Shown piece after piece: positions 7,364-15,689 of a stretch of 64,000 nt of DNA (its first letter is position 1; each line of letters opens with the position of its first letter). Below the pieces are notes generated by a model. It was not told the origin of the DNA and searched no databases. It was given only the letters and a program-made list of their open reading frames with translations. This stretch comes from a virus. The position numbers and the translations under genes were made by a program. The stretch is from the IMG/VR virus record IMGVR_UViG_3300042465_000293, positions 1-64,000 of that record. One strand, written 5' to 3'.

Positions 7364-9189
7364 TAGCAGTCTCCATAAGATTTGCCACTGCCTGACTCAC
7401 AGTTCACAGGCAGACCCTTTGCCCACTCGGGCACCCATCGCATGCACTCCTCAACATACTGCGTTGCGGGTACGACCTCAATATCTGGTACGCACACAGC
7501 AATCGCGTCATGCACAGTTAGCACAACCTTGTATCGCTTACCGATCTTGAGCATCTGCTCAGCGATGATGCAACGTGCGATGGCTTGGCATACGTTCTCA
7601 ATCACCTTGCCGCCGTAGATACGGGTGCGACCCTTGCGTGTCTTGTAATGGAACTCGATACCCTTGTCGGTTTGGTCGAACTTCAGGTCGTCGTAACGCA
7701 TCAGCAGACCCGAGGGTAAGCGGATGGCAGTCTCACTCGGCACCACTTCAAGCACACCCCGGCGTCCGAGAGGTGCGGCCTCGCCCCTTGACATGTTTAC
7801 AAGAGCGTTCTGAGCCTGTCGCCACAGCCTGACCACGGCATCGTTGGTGCGTCGATAAATGTCGATGATGCGCCTTGCCTCATCAGTGTCCACCTCAGCG
7901 CCCATGCCCTTGAGTTGGGCTTGAAACTTCACAGCGCCCATGCCGTAACCCGCGCCAAGGATTGTGGTCTTACCCACGAACCGCTCGTCCTTGCTGATCT
8001 CAAACTCGGGCTTGCCGTAGATAGCCGAGGCCATCTTCTTGTACACATCCTTGCCTTCAGCAAAAGCTGTTACCAAGTCATCTTGTTCCGACAGCCATGC
8101 CAGCACCCGCGCTTCGATCTGTGCAGAGTCAGCGTCAATGATGGTGTAGCCCTCGGGCGCGATGATTGACTTCTTGAGCTTGTTGGCGTTGTTGCCACGG
8201 CTTGGCAAGTTCTGCATGTTGATCTTGTCGTCACCACCAAACCGTCCAGTGTGTGCGGCGTAGTAACGAATCGGCACAGGCAACTTGCCGCGCTTGGAGA
8301 TGTCGATGAACCGTTGGGTGCGTGTCTCCTCAAGCGTTGACTTGGTGCCCAAGCGGGCGGCGACAAGTGTCTGCACCCTGACATCTTCATGGTCAGCAAG
8401 GGCTTTGAACTCCTCGTCACTCTTGGCGAACGCATAGGTCTGCTTACCCGTGGCAGGGCTTGTCTTCATTGGAGGCTCGACGCCGAACGAACGGAGCAGT
8501 TCAGCAAACTTCTCATTGCTCATCAGTTCAGTCTTGTCCACACCCGAGGATGTCAACAGGTCTTCCTTCATCTGCTTGATGCCAATGAGGTGTTGTTGCA
8601 ACATGTCGCCGTCCAACTCAAGCATGGGGTCGATGAACATGCGCAGGGTCTGATCAATCACACGCAACTCTTGCTTGGGAAAATCTTTAGACAAGATGTT
8701 GAACAGTTGATACGTGAGTTCCACATCGTTGATGCAGTAGTCACCGTACCGTGCGAGTTCCTCGTCGCTGAAGTTCAGTCGTCTTTTGCCGAGGGCGTTA
8801 ACGACTTCTGTTCCTTTTTCCCCGAGCCCATACCGCTCAGTAAGAGCTTTAAGCGAACCCCCAACTTCCACGCCGTGAAGGGCACGGCCCATACACAGAG
8901 TGTCAAGCCAACCCCGAGGATTAATACCGAAACGCCAAGACAGGATAGCCCCGTCAAAAAGGGTGTTGTGCGCCAAGACAAACCCCCGCTCCCATTCAAA
9001 ATTGCTCTGAAGCCACTGTTTGATTTGTTGATGTGTTCCACTTGCCCACTCCGTTTCTTGGTTGTTTACTTTGACAGCCACGCCAATGACTTCAAATAAG
9101 TCAGAGCGCACGTATTCTTCGGTTGTAATCTTCGACAGCGAGAAGTCGCGGTCGTAGTACGTTTCAAAGTCAATTGTTATTAAGTTCAT
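7363..9189 (-). CDS. Family A DNA polymerase with 3'-5' exonuclease
   Basis: The 608-residue phage replicative polymerase has an N-terminal proofreading domain: Exo I DFETYY (Asp7, Glu9), Exo II AHNTLFDG (Asn75, Asp79) and Exo III Y-x3-D near 151-155. The polymerase core follows: motif A DADSAQIEARV (Asp352), motif B R-x3-K-x7-YG (Arg403, Lys407, Tyr415-Gly416) and motif C TVHDAIAV (His560, Asp561). Motif C has Ala where the usual form is His-Asp-Glu. There is no 5'-3' exonuclease domain, as is normal for phage enzymes. A Tyr at the motif B position usually predicts weak discrimination against dideoxynucleotides. It partners the PrimPol-DUF927 protein. Confidence 0.93.
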   Translation of the reverse strand: MNLITIDFETYYDRDFSLSKITTEEYVRSDLFEVIGVAVKVNNQETEWASGTHQQIKQWLQSNFEWERGFVLAHNTLFDGAILSWRFGINPRGWLDTLCMGRALHGVEVGGSLKALTERYGLGEKGTEVVNALGKRRLNFSDEELARYGDYCINDVELTYQLFNILSKDFPKQELRVIDQTLRMFIDPMLELDGDMLQQHLIGIKQMKEDLLTSSGVDKTELMSNEKFAELLRSFGVEPPMKTSPATGKQTYAFAKSDEEFKALADHEDVRVQTLVAARLGTKSTLEETRTQRFIDISKRGKLPVPIRYYAAHTGRFGGDDKINMQNLPSRGNNANKLKKSIIAPEGYTIIDADSAQIEARVLAWLSEQDDLVTAFAEGKDVYKKMASAIYGKPEFEISKDERFVGKTTILGAGYGMGAVKFQAQLKGMGAEVDTDEARRIIDIYRRTNDAVVRLWRQAQNALVNMSRGEAAPLGRRGVLEVVPSETAIRLPSGLLMRYDDLKFDQTDKGIEFHYKTRKGRTRIYGGKVIENVCQAIARCIIAEQMLKIGKRYKVVLTVHDAIAVCVPDIEVVPATQYVEECMRWVPEWAKGLPVNCESGSGKSYGDC

Positions 9190-9673
9190 CTTGCACCTGT
9201 GTTGTCGAGAAATACGAGTTCATCACTTCGCGGTAATCAAATTCTTCGGTGAAGCAATCTTCGATGCTCACAAAGTCCAAGCCTGTCCGTACCACTGCAT
9301 CGTTGTAGACAAACATGTGTGACGGCACTGACAATCGGTTGTGCACAAAGTCATGCCCATCGAGCGTAGCTCTCCACACACCGCTTGTCTTGACCTTCTC
9401 CGAGTCGGGTGCACGTGACTGCACCAAGCCCCAATACTTGAGGTGCCCGATAGAGTTCGAGCGCAACATGAACAGTGGCACGTTGTCACGTGTGTTGACC
9501 CATCCGTTCTCTGCACCCGCTGATACGCTCACGAGCCACGCCAGTGAACGCGCCATGCCGCCAGTCAGTTTGACCTTGTTGACTTTACCCCACCGATCAC
9601 ACACGGGGCAGTAGCCACCGTCTGATTCGATCATGTTGCGCCAGTTGTGACGCAGTGTTGCTTCTTCTGTCAT
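9170..9673 (-). CDS. Phage protein with N-terminal zinc-knuckle pair
   Basis: The protein has 167 residues. Near the N-terminus is YCPVCDRWGKV, a single CxxC that could hold metal as a dimer or with later His/Cys. The centre (MARSLAWLVSVSAG, RSNSIGHLKYWGLV) looks like a helix pair that could form a winged-helix-like unit, and the tail is acidic. It starts at an ATG behind the leader AGGAGAACGAAG and overlaps the polymerase start by about 20 bases. The function is unknown; possibly DNA binding. Confidence 0.65.
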   Translation of the reverse strand: MTEEATLRHNWRNMIESDGGYCPVCDRWGKVNKVKLTGGMARSLAWLVSVSAGAENGWVNTRDNVPLFMLRSNSIGHLKYWGLVQSRAPDSEKVKTSGVWRATLDGHDFVHNRLSVPSHMFVYNDAVVRTGLDFVSIEDCFTEEFDYREVMNSYFSTTQVQDELNNN

Positions 9674-9694
9674 CTTCGTTCTCCTGTTATGTTG

Positions 9695-10012
9695 TTAAGA
9701 CCACGAGCCGAGTTGCGTTACCTCGCGTAGCTTTTGTAGGTAATGCTTGGCTTTGCCACCGTCATCGCTCCCATCCTTGCGCCCTGCGCGTAGGCTGTAC
9801 TTGATGATGTTGCCTTTGAGAAACCCAATGAATTCCTCGTGGGTCAACACCGCTTCCATCACCGCCCATGGTTGTATGGGCATGTCTTTGTAGTGTGTGC
9901 CACTAACTTGCATGTCATCTGCTTTCGCTTCCATCATTAACACTCCGTCTTTATCAATGCGGGGGTCATAACATGCGCACCCCCGTTCTGCGCATCCTCG
10001 ATCTGCGATCAC
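9695..10012 (-). CDS. DUF3310 protein (SaV-like)
   Basis: The 105-residue protein carries the DUF3310 signature QVSGTHYKDMPIQPWAVMEA followed by EEFIGFLKGNIIKYSLRAG. The family is widespread in phages and is sometimes called nucleotide-kinase-like, but no reaction is established. The start chosen is a GTG at 10012 that follows GAGGAGG at good spacing. Methionines at about residues 26-27 are alternatives, and the Cys-rich first 25 residues lie outside the family core. It is in the replication operon, upstream of the polymerase group. Confidence 0.8.
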   Translation of the reverse strand: MIADRGCAERGCACYDPRIDKDGVLMMEAKADDMQVSGTHYKDMPIQPWAVMEAVLTHEEFIGFLKGNIIKYSLRAGRKDGSDDGGKAKHYLQKLREVTQLGSWS

Positions 10013-10033
10013 ATTAGTGCCTCCTCGTATTCG

Positions 10034-10279
10034 TCAATCGTTGTACTCGCGTTCGCGGTGTGCTTGCGTCCCCACTTCGCCAACTCTTTCGGGCACACCG
10101 TCCCGAAAGGCCAACTTGGATACGGCAATGATGCGTTCCAGTGTGACTTTGAATCGTGCGTTGTCATCAAGTGCTCGGTCGAGTTCTTGTTGCAGTCGTT
10201 CATTACGTGCCCTCATCAATCTGTTTTCACTTTCTAATTCAGCGACCATAAGGTCAAGGTTTCTTTCATCATCTGTCAT
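10034..10279 (-). CDS. Small coiled-coil protein
   Basis: The 81-residue protein has a nearly continuous heptad-like helix in its first half (DLMVAELESENRLMRARNER, then LQQELDRALDDNARF). It resembles short coiled-coil proteins common in phage early operons. Its start overlaps the previous stop at 10279. An overlapping frame on the same strand (10009-10203) was considered and rejected because it lacks this regularity. Confidence 0.65.
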   Translation of the reverse strand: MTDDERNLDLMVAELESENRLMRARNERLQQELDRALDDNARFKVTLERIIAVSKLAFRDGVPERVGEVGTQAHREREYND

Positions 10280-10470
10280 TACCGTAACTCCCCTTGCACC
10301 ACACCCACTTCAAGCAGGGTGTACTTCTTAGTCGGGTCTTGGCTGTCGAGCGTTGCTTTGATGTGTTGTGCCGCTTGCCAGTCCTTGTATGCCATATTGT
10401 TGACAACACCGCTGTCGCTACCGTCCCAATAACCCCACAGGATTACCCACACTTTGTTTTCTTCAGTCAT
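10279..10470 (-). CDS. Small phage protein of unknown function
   Basis: The protein has 63 residues. It begins MTEENKVWVILWGYWDGSDS, with a hydrophobic beta-strand and an aromatic turn, followed by a helix (KDWQAAQHIKATL) and another strand. It could be a small alpha/beta protein. The ATG follows GGAGAGAACGAA, a variant of the leader used across this operon, and the upstream stop overlaps it. No function is recognised. Confidence 0.65.
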   Translation of the reverse strand: MTEENKVWVILWGYWDGSDSGVVNNMAYKDWQAAQHIKATLDSQDPTKKYTLLEVGVVQGELR

Positions 10471-10940
10471 TTCGTTCTCTCCACAATAGGGCGCATCCTG
10501 CGCTGTTTATATTCCTCGTCCACGATCTTGAATGCACGTTCCATGTCCTTGACTGTGATAGCGTCCATCTGTGCATCGTGTAACTCCATCAGGGTATTCA
10601 GGGCTCTCATCTCCGCAGACCGCAAGATAAACCGTCCATTCTCAGCGCCGCGCTTACCCACTGCATGCAAGGCATCAAGCCCCGTACTCACCTCTGTTGC
10701 GTAGTCACGACCAAACCCCATGCGATACAACGCTTCCACAAAGTTAGCCATGGGTATCAGCGTATCCATGTCTTCACGTGTTGCCTTGCCTTGCGTCAGG
10801 TTGGTCATGGCCATGTGGTTCTTGATCTTCAGGTCAATCAAGAAGTTGTCGTGCTTTGCCACGGGGGTCATGCTTTCAATGACGTACGCCATCGGATTCA
10901 TGATCACCCCTTTGGGTCTGTACTTGCTACGCTTACGCAT
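10467..10940 (-). CDS. Conserved phage protein (MRKRSKY family)
   Basis: The 157-residue protein has a basic start (MRKRSKYRPKGV) that I recall from many phage hypothetical proteins. A mainly helical body follows, with DLKIKNHMAMTNLTQGKATR and DMDTLIPMANFVEALYRMG. The start overlaps the VRR-NUC stop as TAATG at 10940. The family appears in replication regions of other phages, but I know no function for it. Confidence 0.7.
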   Translation of the reverse strand: MRKRSKYRPKGVIMNPMAYVIESMTPVAKHDNFLIDLKIKNHMAMTNLTQGKATREDMDTLIPMANFVEALYRMGFGRDYATEVSTGLDALHAVGKRGAENGRFILRSAEMRALNTLMELHDAQMDAITVKDMERAFKIVDEEYKQRRMRPIVERTK

Positions 10941-11230
10941 TACATCTCACCGAGTAGGTGCCGCACGTGGTCAATGTTGTCTTCATTGATGACCATCGCA
11001 ATGCCGCCCATGGCTTTGATGTTGTCTAAGTTCTTTTGCTGTAATGGTGTAGGCTTGTTCTTACCGGCCTTGCACTCGATACCAAAGAACTTGCCGTGGT
11101 AGCACCCAACAATGTCAGGCACCCCACTGCCGCCGTACCCGCCCGTGACGGGGTAGAAGTAATAGGCGCGGAGTTCCTTGAGAACAGCCACGACTTTCTT
11201 CTTGACTTTGACTTCGGGTGTATCAGCCAC
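10940..11230 (-). CDS. VRR-NUC domain nuclease
   Basis: The 96-residue, single-domain protein matches the VRR-NUC (PD-(D/E)XK) fold. A basic helix is followed by GGYGGSGVPDIVGCYHGKFF and IECKAGKNKPTPLQQKNL, where the Asp of GVPDI and the Glu-x-Lys of IECK are the expected catalytic residues. The C-terminal GGIAMVINEDNIDHV completes the family pattern. Stand-alone VRR-NUC proteins are common in phages and act as structure-specific nucleases, for example on Holliday junctions. It overlaps genes at both ends. Confidence 0.85.
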   Translation of the reverse strand: MADTPEVKVKKKVVAVLKELRAYYFYPVTGGYGGSGVPDIVGCYHGKFFGIECKAGKNKPTPLQQKNLDNIKAMGGIAMVINEDNIDHVRHLLGEM

Positions 11231-11456
11231 GGCGCTTTCCTTTGTCGCGTGTCGCTATTTCGTGCAACGCTTCCTCGATAAAACCCATGTGATTGCCTGA
11301 CCATGCGTCCCATGTTGCTGTGCGTTTTTGATTGATGGTCAAGTCACCGTTGGGGCTGTGCCGTAGCAATTCCCCCATGTCTTTACAGCTTGCTGTAAAT
11401 TTCTTCGGTGCCTCTTGGTCGGGGCAGATTGTGTATGTGTAGGGGAGTTTAGCCAC
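11223..11456 (-). CDS. Small phage protein of unknown function
   Basis: The protein has 77 residues from the GTG at 11456. This start follows AAGGGGTGGTTCC and overlaps the previous gene's stop by 8 bases. Further upstream the same frame overlaps that gene in a different frame and looks non-coding. The sequence starts MAKLPYTYTICPDQEAPKKF (initiator GTG read as Met) and is charged, with an amphipathic C-terminal helix (MGFIEEALHEIATRDKGKRR). No motif is recognised. Confidence 0.55.
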   Translation of the reverse strand: MAKLPYTYTICPDQEAPKKFTASCKDMGELLRHSPNGDLTINQKRTATWDAWSGNHMGFIEEALHEIATRDKGKRRG

Positions 11457-11808
11457 GGAACCACCCCTTGATACGTTGCCACAAAGTAGGCGGCTCGACC
11501 ATGGTGATCTGCATTTCGGGCATGGGCGTGAGCGGGGGTATATGTCGATCAACCCACTCGCCCGAGGGGGGCAGTGATGCCAGTTCCCCTGCCTTGACCC
11601 TGCGCGTACGCTTGGGAGGCGCACCGATGCCGTCCGTAGGATTCGGCAGTTCACCAATCGAGCCAAGGCCACGTGCCTTGTTGAGTTGGTATCGGATGTT
11701 ATACACAGCTTGTGGTTTGCATTTGATCTTTTCGATAATGGCTTTGTTGTTGTAGCCGCTATCAATCAGTGAGCGAATGCGCTGTGATGTGGTTGTCTTC
11801 TTTCTCAT
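11449..11808 (-). CDS. HTH-type putative DNA-binding protein
   Basis: In this 119-residue protein the first 45 residues (SQRIRSLIDSGYNNKAIIEK, then IKCKPQAVYNIRYQLNKAR) form a helix-turn-helix of the kind seen in homeodomain-like or resolvase-tail proteins. The rest is Pro-rich and probably unstructured, ending with an amphipathic WQRIKGWFRG. The ATG follows AAAAGGAAACGAAG. It is a candidate for binding the palindromic operators near 16.8-19.9 kb, but nothing links it to them directly. Confidence 0.55.
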   Translation of the reverse strand: MRKKTTTSQRIRSLIDSGYNNKAIIEKIKCKPQAVYNIRYQLNKARGLGSIGELPNPTDGIGAPPKRTRRVKAGELASLPPSGEWVDRHIPPLTPMPEMQITMVEPPTLWQRIKGWFRG

Positions 11809-11856
11809 CTTCGTTTCCTTTTAAAGTTAGGTACGTGAAGCGCACGTACCAACGCA

Positions 11857-12336
11857 TCAAGATGTAGTCTCGGGTGCGTACACCCAATAAACATGACTTG
11901 ATATTCGACGCCCGACACCCGCCACTTCTTGTGTTGGCGGTATACCACTCGTAATCATTAACACGGCAAGACGTTCCTTTACCCAGTTAGGTAGATCGTC
12001 CGACCGATCATAGTGACCGTTGATGTCTGAGTCAATACTCGACAACCCGAAACATAAAATATCTATCCCATCGGGAAAGACACTCACACGGTATATGTTG
12101 TCATCGTGTACTTTACTCATCACCATCTCAGGCAGTCGCCCTGCGCTTGCATGTTGGATGTCGTATTGCATCACCGTCCTGATCGCAACGTATTGATCTT
12201 CGGGTGCTATCTCCCCGTTGATTATCTTACGCACTGTCTTGTCAGGCGGCTCGACTGTATTCCAACCCATGTTTGCACGTGGGTCAGACCATCCGAGACT
12301 GTAACGCTCGGATGCTTTGTAGATGAGCTTGCTCAT
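11857..12336 (-). CDS. Hypothetical phage protein
   Basis: The protein has 159 residues from the ATG at 12336, which overlaps the upstream stop as ATGA. An ATG four codons earlier is possible but less likely. The composition is mixed alpha/beta, with strands around NIYRVSVFPDGIDILCFG. It ends SSHVYWVYAPETTS. I do not recognise the family. It is the downstream partner of the 315-residue gene. Confidence 0.6.
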   Translation of the reverse strand: MSKLIYKASERYSLGWSDPRANMGWNTVEPPDKTVRKIINGEIAPEDQYVAIRTVMQYDIQHASAGRLPEMVMSKVHDDNIYRVSVFPDGIDILCFGLSSIDSDINGHYDRSDDLPNWVKERLAVLMITSGIPPTQEVAGVGRRISSHVYWVYAPETTS

Positions 12337-13280
12337 CTCTGCACCCAAAAGGTTGCGCTGTCAACACGTAAGCCCACACCATCCACGTAGTGACCATCGT
12401 CCACCATACTCAGGGCGGCAAGGTTACCCGCGACACCCTCGGGCAAGTCCTCCATCTTGTATGTCACCACAGGCATGTGTGCTTCGAGGCGTGAACGCTT
12501 GTTGGCATCCAGTACCTCGATGACATCACACACCATCTCTTCGCGGTGTATACGGACATTCACGTAGTAAGCGTGTAGGGCACGACCACGGGCAACCTGA
12601 TCTTCGTTGTACTTCTCGCGCCACTGCACGATCTTCTCACGGAAGTCTTCGGCCAAGAACTCGTAACCCACATCGAGCATGTGAAACAACTCATTGCGTA
12701 GGTGCACTGATTCGATCACACTACTACGCGCTTGGTATAGCTCAGACGATACGCCTTGCACAACCGATGAGAACTTACTACGCACTGCCTCAAAGGACAT
12801 CGTAGCGCACTCAACTGGCGAGTAGGGGCGCATGTACTTCTTGACGTTCTTGATGGCGCGTTCGATACCCTCGGCTGTTGCCATGTGATACTGATCGTTG
12901 TCGTCACGGAACTTCTCGTTGTTGATCATCCGTGCATACACCATGTACTTGCTGTCACCACCCTTGTTAGAGTAGTCACCGTACCCAACCTTCATCATGG
13001 CGTAGGCATGCCCATCCATGTACGCATAGAGTTCTTGCATCAAGTTTACTGTGCCATGAAAGTTGTACTTCATGCGATTAGCCACACCGAACTTCACATG
13101 TCGGTTGACCTTGCGTATCTCGGCACAGAACTGCGCCACCTCACGCACCACAGGGATGCCATCCACCATGTGCCTCGGCGGGTCATCAGCGTTTATTGTC
13201 TCAACACTCTCGGCCATCTTGGTCAAGAGTTGCTTGGTCTTCTTCTCTATATCATCTACTCGTGTGTGGTCGTAGCTCAT
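12333..13280 (-). CDS. Hypothetical protein, helical, unknown function
   Basis: This 315-residue protein begins with a short helix, then a mixed central domain (NRHVKFGVANRMKYNFHGTV and YAYMDGHAYAMMKVGYGDYS) and long helices in the C-terminal half (EKIVQWREKYNEDQVARGRA). A good ribosome-binding site (AGGAGGTATGAG) precedes the ATG. It lies between the VWA-module genes and the small HTH genes. It has no recognised motif and no cysteine pattern for metals. Confidence 0.6.
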   Translation of the reverse strand: MSYDHTRVDDIEKKTKQLLTKMAESVETINADDPPRHMVDGIPVVREVAQFCAEIRKVNRHVKFGVANRMKYNFHGTVNLMQELYAYMDGHAYAMMKVGYGDYSNKGGDSKYMVYARMINNEKFRDDNDQYHMATAEGIERAIKNVKKYMRPYSPVECATMSFEAVRSKFSSVVQGVSSELYQARSSVIESVHLRNELFHMLDVGYEFLAEDFREKIVQWREKYNEDQVARGRALHAYYVNVRIHREEMVCDVIEVLDANKRSRLEAHMPVVTYKMEDLPEGVAGNLAALSMVDDGHYVDGVGLRVDSATFWVQR

Positions 13281-13281
13281 C

Positions 13282-14217
13282 TCATACCTCCTTCGTTTCG
13301 TACATGCCCAATGCTTTGTTCATCAGGCGGTTATAGGATGCGCGGATTGAACTCAAGTCGTTCTGCGATTCAATCTTGCGCTTGCCATCTATTTCGGCAA
13401 TGACCAATGCCATGAGCGGGACACGCAGTGGATGCTCGGCCTCCTCCACGATCTGTCGCACCAATGTGTTTGGTATCTGATTGATGCCACCGTATGTTGA
13501 AGCATCTATGCCGTTGTCCTTGCACCATTCATTGATGGTGTTGCGATACTCGTGCTTACCGTTCCACGTGGTGTCGAGCATGGGTGCCAACGCCGCCGCT
13601 TGTATGTAGAACGCTTCGATACGCGCCTTCCATTGCTTCTTGAGTTCTTTATCCACAGTTGTCACCTCTACCTTGAATGCTTCACCAACACGTGTGAACG
13701 TGCCGTCCTCGTTTACTCTGAACTTCAGGCGTCTGCCGTCATCCTTCGTAGCTTCTTTACGTGTGTAGTCCCACAGGTAGTGCGTCTTGGGCAGAGGGAA
13801 AGTCTCGTACCCTGTCGGTGTCTTGGCGCGTACCCAATGCTTGCCCTGTTGGTTGTACTGGAACGACACATCGCTCGGCAAGAACCACTGTAAGAACTTA
13901 AAGCGTGAGAACGGTACAGAGTTCTTCGTGCCGTTGCGTATGTAGATGTAATCGCCATCAGCTTCACGCTTCCACATGATCGGTGCCATGTCTTGTTCGT
14001 ACTGTGCATCGCCTCGACTGCTGTTGGCGAACATGGTGTTGCCGTAGTAGCCATCGAGTAGGCAGTAGGTCTCGGCATCCACCTTGCGGATGCGCTCCCA
14101 CTTGCGGTTACGCTGACCGATAGGGCGGATATTGTCCTCCGCCTTGTGGTGCTTACTTACCACGGGCTTGGTAGCTTCGTACCATGCCACGACTTGGTTG
14201 AATGTATTGAATCTCAT
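13282..14217 (-). CDS. Hypothetical protein, unknown function
   Basis: The protein has 311 residues from the ATG at 14217, which is preceded by AAAAGGAAAACGAAG, the operon's usual leader. The frame extends 16 codons further up but without a ribosome-binding site. The sequence is basic and rich in Trp and Tyr (GQRNRKWERIRKVDAETYCL, SRFKFLQWFLPSDVSFQYNQ), suggestive of a nucleic-acid-associated protein. No known fold was recognised. It abuts the 315-residue gene with a one-base gap. Confidence 0.6.
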   Translation of the reverse strand: MRFNTFNQVVAWYEATKPVVSKHHKAEDNIRPIGQRNRKWERIRKVDAETYCLLDGYYGNTMFANSSRGDAQYEQDMAPIMWKREADGDYIYIRNGTKNSVPFSRFKFLQWFLPSDVSFQYNQQGKHWVRAKTPTGYETFPLPKTHYLWDYTRKEATKDDGRRLKFRVNEDGTFTRVGEAFKVEVTTVDKELKKQWKARIEAFYIQAAALAPMLDTTWNGKHEYRNTINEWCKDNGIDASTYGGINQIPNTLVRQIVEEAEHPLRVPLMALVIAEIDGKRKIESQNDLSSIRASYNRLMNKALGMYETKEV

Positions 14218-14246
14218 CTTCGTTTTCCTTTTATGGTTTAGTTTGG

Positions 14247-14444
14247 TTAAGCGCGTCTGTTCCACAGGCGCACTGCTTCGTCACGTGTACGCCCCATGCA
14301 CTCGATAGGTTTGAGCAACGGCTTGCCCCCATCTTTGCACCAGTGCAGTACCGATACAGAGAACACACCCGATGTCGAGTTGCGTTCACGTATTTCTACT
14401 TCGTGCCCACCACAGAATGGGCACGGTTTCATCTCATTGCTCAT
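14247..14444 (-). CDS. Lar-like zinc-ribbon protein
   Basis: The 65-residue protein starts MSNEMKPCPFCGGHEVEI and ends with RTRDEAVRLWNRRA. The CPFCGG opening and the E/D-A-V-x-x-W-N-R-R ending are hallmarks of the Lar (restriction alleviation) zinc-ribbon family found in many phages. The middle Cys residues (WCKDGG, ECMG) could complete the site. True Lar reduces type I restriction in Rac and related prophages. Most short family members are uncharacterised, so an anti-restriction role is only possible. Confidence 0.7.
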   Translation of the reverse strand: MSNEMKPCPFCGGHEVEIRERNSTSGVFSVSVLHWCKDGGKPLLKPIECMGRTRDEAVRLWNRRA

Positions 14445-15679
14445 GACCAGTCCTCCACGTGTACATACTTGCCCACATCAGGCACAGCATTCTTGTTACC
14501 TACGATGCACCACAACACAGGGCATGCCCACTGACCCCACGAGCCACCGAGATAGCCGTCAGTCAACACCACCACAGCTTGCGGCTTCACACCATGCGCT
14601 GTCATGTACTCAGGCACACACTCCACGGTCGTACCACCACCGCCTTCGGGCTTGGTCGAGCCGATGATGTTCTCCACCTCGGCACCCACGTACTTCTCAT
14701 CAGCGCACACCTCGGTGTCCCAATACAAGAGCCGCACAGTCTCAGGTCGTACCTGATCACAGATACCCTTGACCTCGCCCAAGAACTTGGACAACTCACG
14801 CCCACCGATGGAGCCCGATGTGTCGATGGCAATGACCAACTCACCCACCTGTTCGCTCACACCCGATGGCATGTAATAGCCCGATGACACGAACCTACGG
14901 TTGGGCCGCCGCCATGTTGAGTAGTCGCTACCCTGACATGTTGTGGAGATGAACTCACGCAGTGCTTCACGCCAGTCGATCTTGGTCTGCAACAAGTCAT
15001 CGAACATACGATCACCACCCGAGCCGAGCTTGCCTGCCGCCAGTGCGCCCTGACGGATTGCTTCGTCAAGATCACGTGCTAACTGTTTACCCTGCTCAGG
15101 GGTCATGTCCTGCGCCCCCTCCCAATCGTGATCATCGAGACCAGTGCCCGATGTGCCTGTGCCACCCGAGCCATTGCCTTGCCCGTCACCGTCACCACCC
15201 GTGCCGTCACCGTCACCTGACCCGGAATCGCCTTGCTCATCCTTGAGTAACTTGTACACCTGTGCGCTGTCCATGCCACGGTATTTGGCATCACACAGTC
15301 CCACCTTGGGCATGACTGCAAACCCATCGGTGTTGTCATCGCTCAGCTTGATGTTGATCACGTAGTCGCATGCCATGTTCGCAAGCTGTGGGTTGTCATC
15401 GTATAGGTGACGCCACGTTGTGAGGTGACGATACAGTTTGTGGTAACACTCGTGCAACACGAGGAACCTAAGCTCAGCGTCGGTCAGGGTCTCGATGAAC
15501 CCACGCCCATACATCTCATCACGCCCGTTGGTACATGCGGTGCGCACCTTGTCGTCCACGACACGTGAGCCGATCATGAGTACACCCGCCAGTGCTACAT
15601 ACTTGGGCGAGCCCATGATGTCCACCACCGCTTTGCTTAGTCGTTGTTCCGCAGTCAATTGTTTTCCAATCATTAACAT
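14441..15679 (-). CDS. VWA protein with HExxH metallopeptidase-like N-terminus (DUF2201 type)
   Basis: The protein has 412 residues from the ATG at 15679, behind AAGGAGAACAAC. The N-terminal domain carries HECYH at residues 76-80 and a further His at about 85, matching the metallopeptidase-like N-domain of DUF2201 proteins. A Gly/Asp/Ser-rich linker (about 150-180) leads to a C-terminal VWA-like domain with the metal-ion site DTSGS at 286-290 and a later VVVLTDGY. Such proteins work with MoxR AAA+ ATPases, as in RavA-ViaA and CobS-CobT-like pairs. The partner ATPase is immediately upstream (15690-16784). Confidence 0.85.
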   Translation of the reverse strand: MLMIGKQLTAEQRLSKAVVDIMGSPKYVALAGVLMIGSRVVDDKVRTACTNGRDEMYGRGFIETLTDAELRFLVLHECYHKLYRHLTTWRHLYDDNPQLANMACDYVINIKLSDDNTDGFAVMPKVGLCDAKYRGMDSAQVYKLLKDEQGDSGSGDGDGTGGDGDGQGNGSGGTGTSGTGLDDHDWEGAQDMTPEQGKQLARDLDEAIRQGALAAGKLGSGGDRMFDDLLQTKIDWREALREFISTTCQGSDYSTWRRPNRRFVSSGYYMPSGVSEQVGELVIAIDTSGSIGGRELSKFLGEVKGICDQVRPETVRLLYWDTEVCADEKYVGAEVENIIGSTKPEGGGGTTVECVPEYMTAHGVKPQAVVVLTDGYLGGSWGQWACPVLWCIVGNKNAVPDVGKYVHVEDWS

Positions 15680-15689
15680 GTTGTTCTCC

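Noticed and set aside
10009-10203. Minus-strand frame overlapping the coiled-coil gene
   Set aside because: It overlaps 10034-10279 in another frame. The latter has regular heptads and a coupled start, while this one is irregular.
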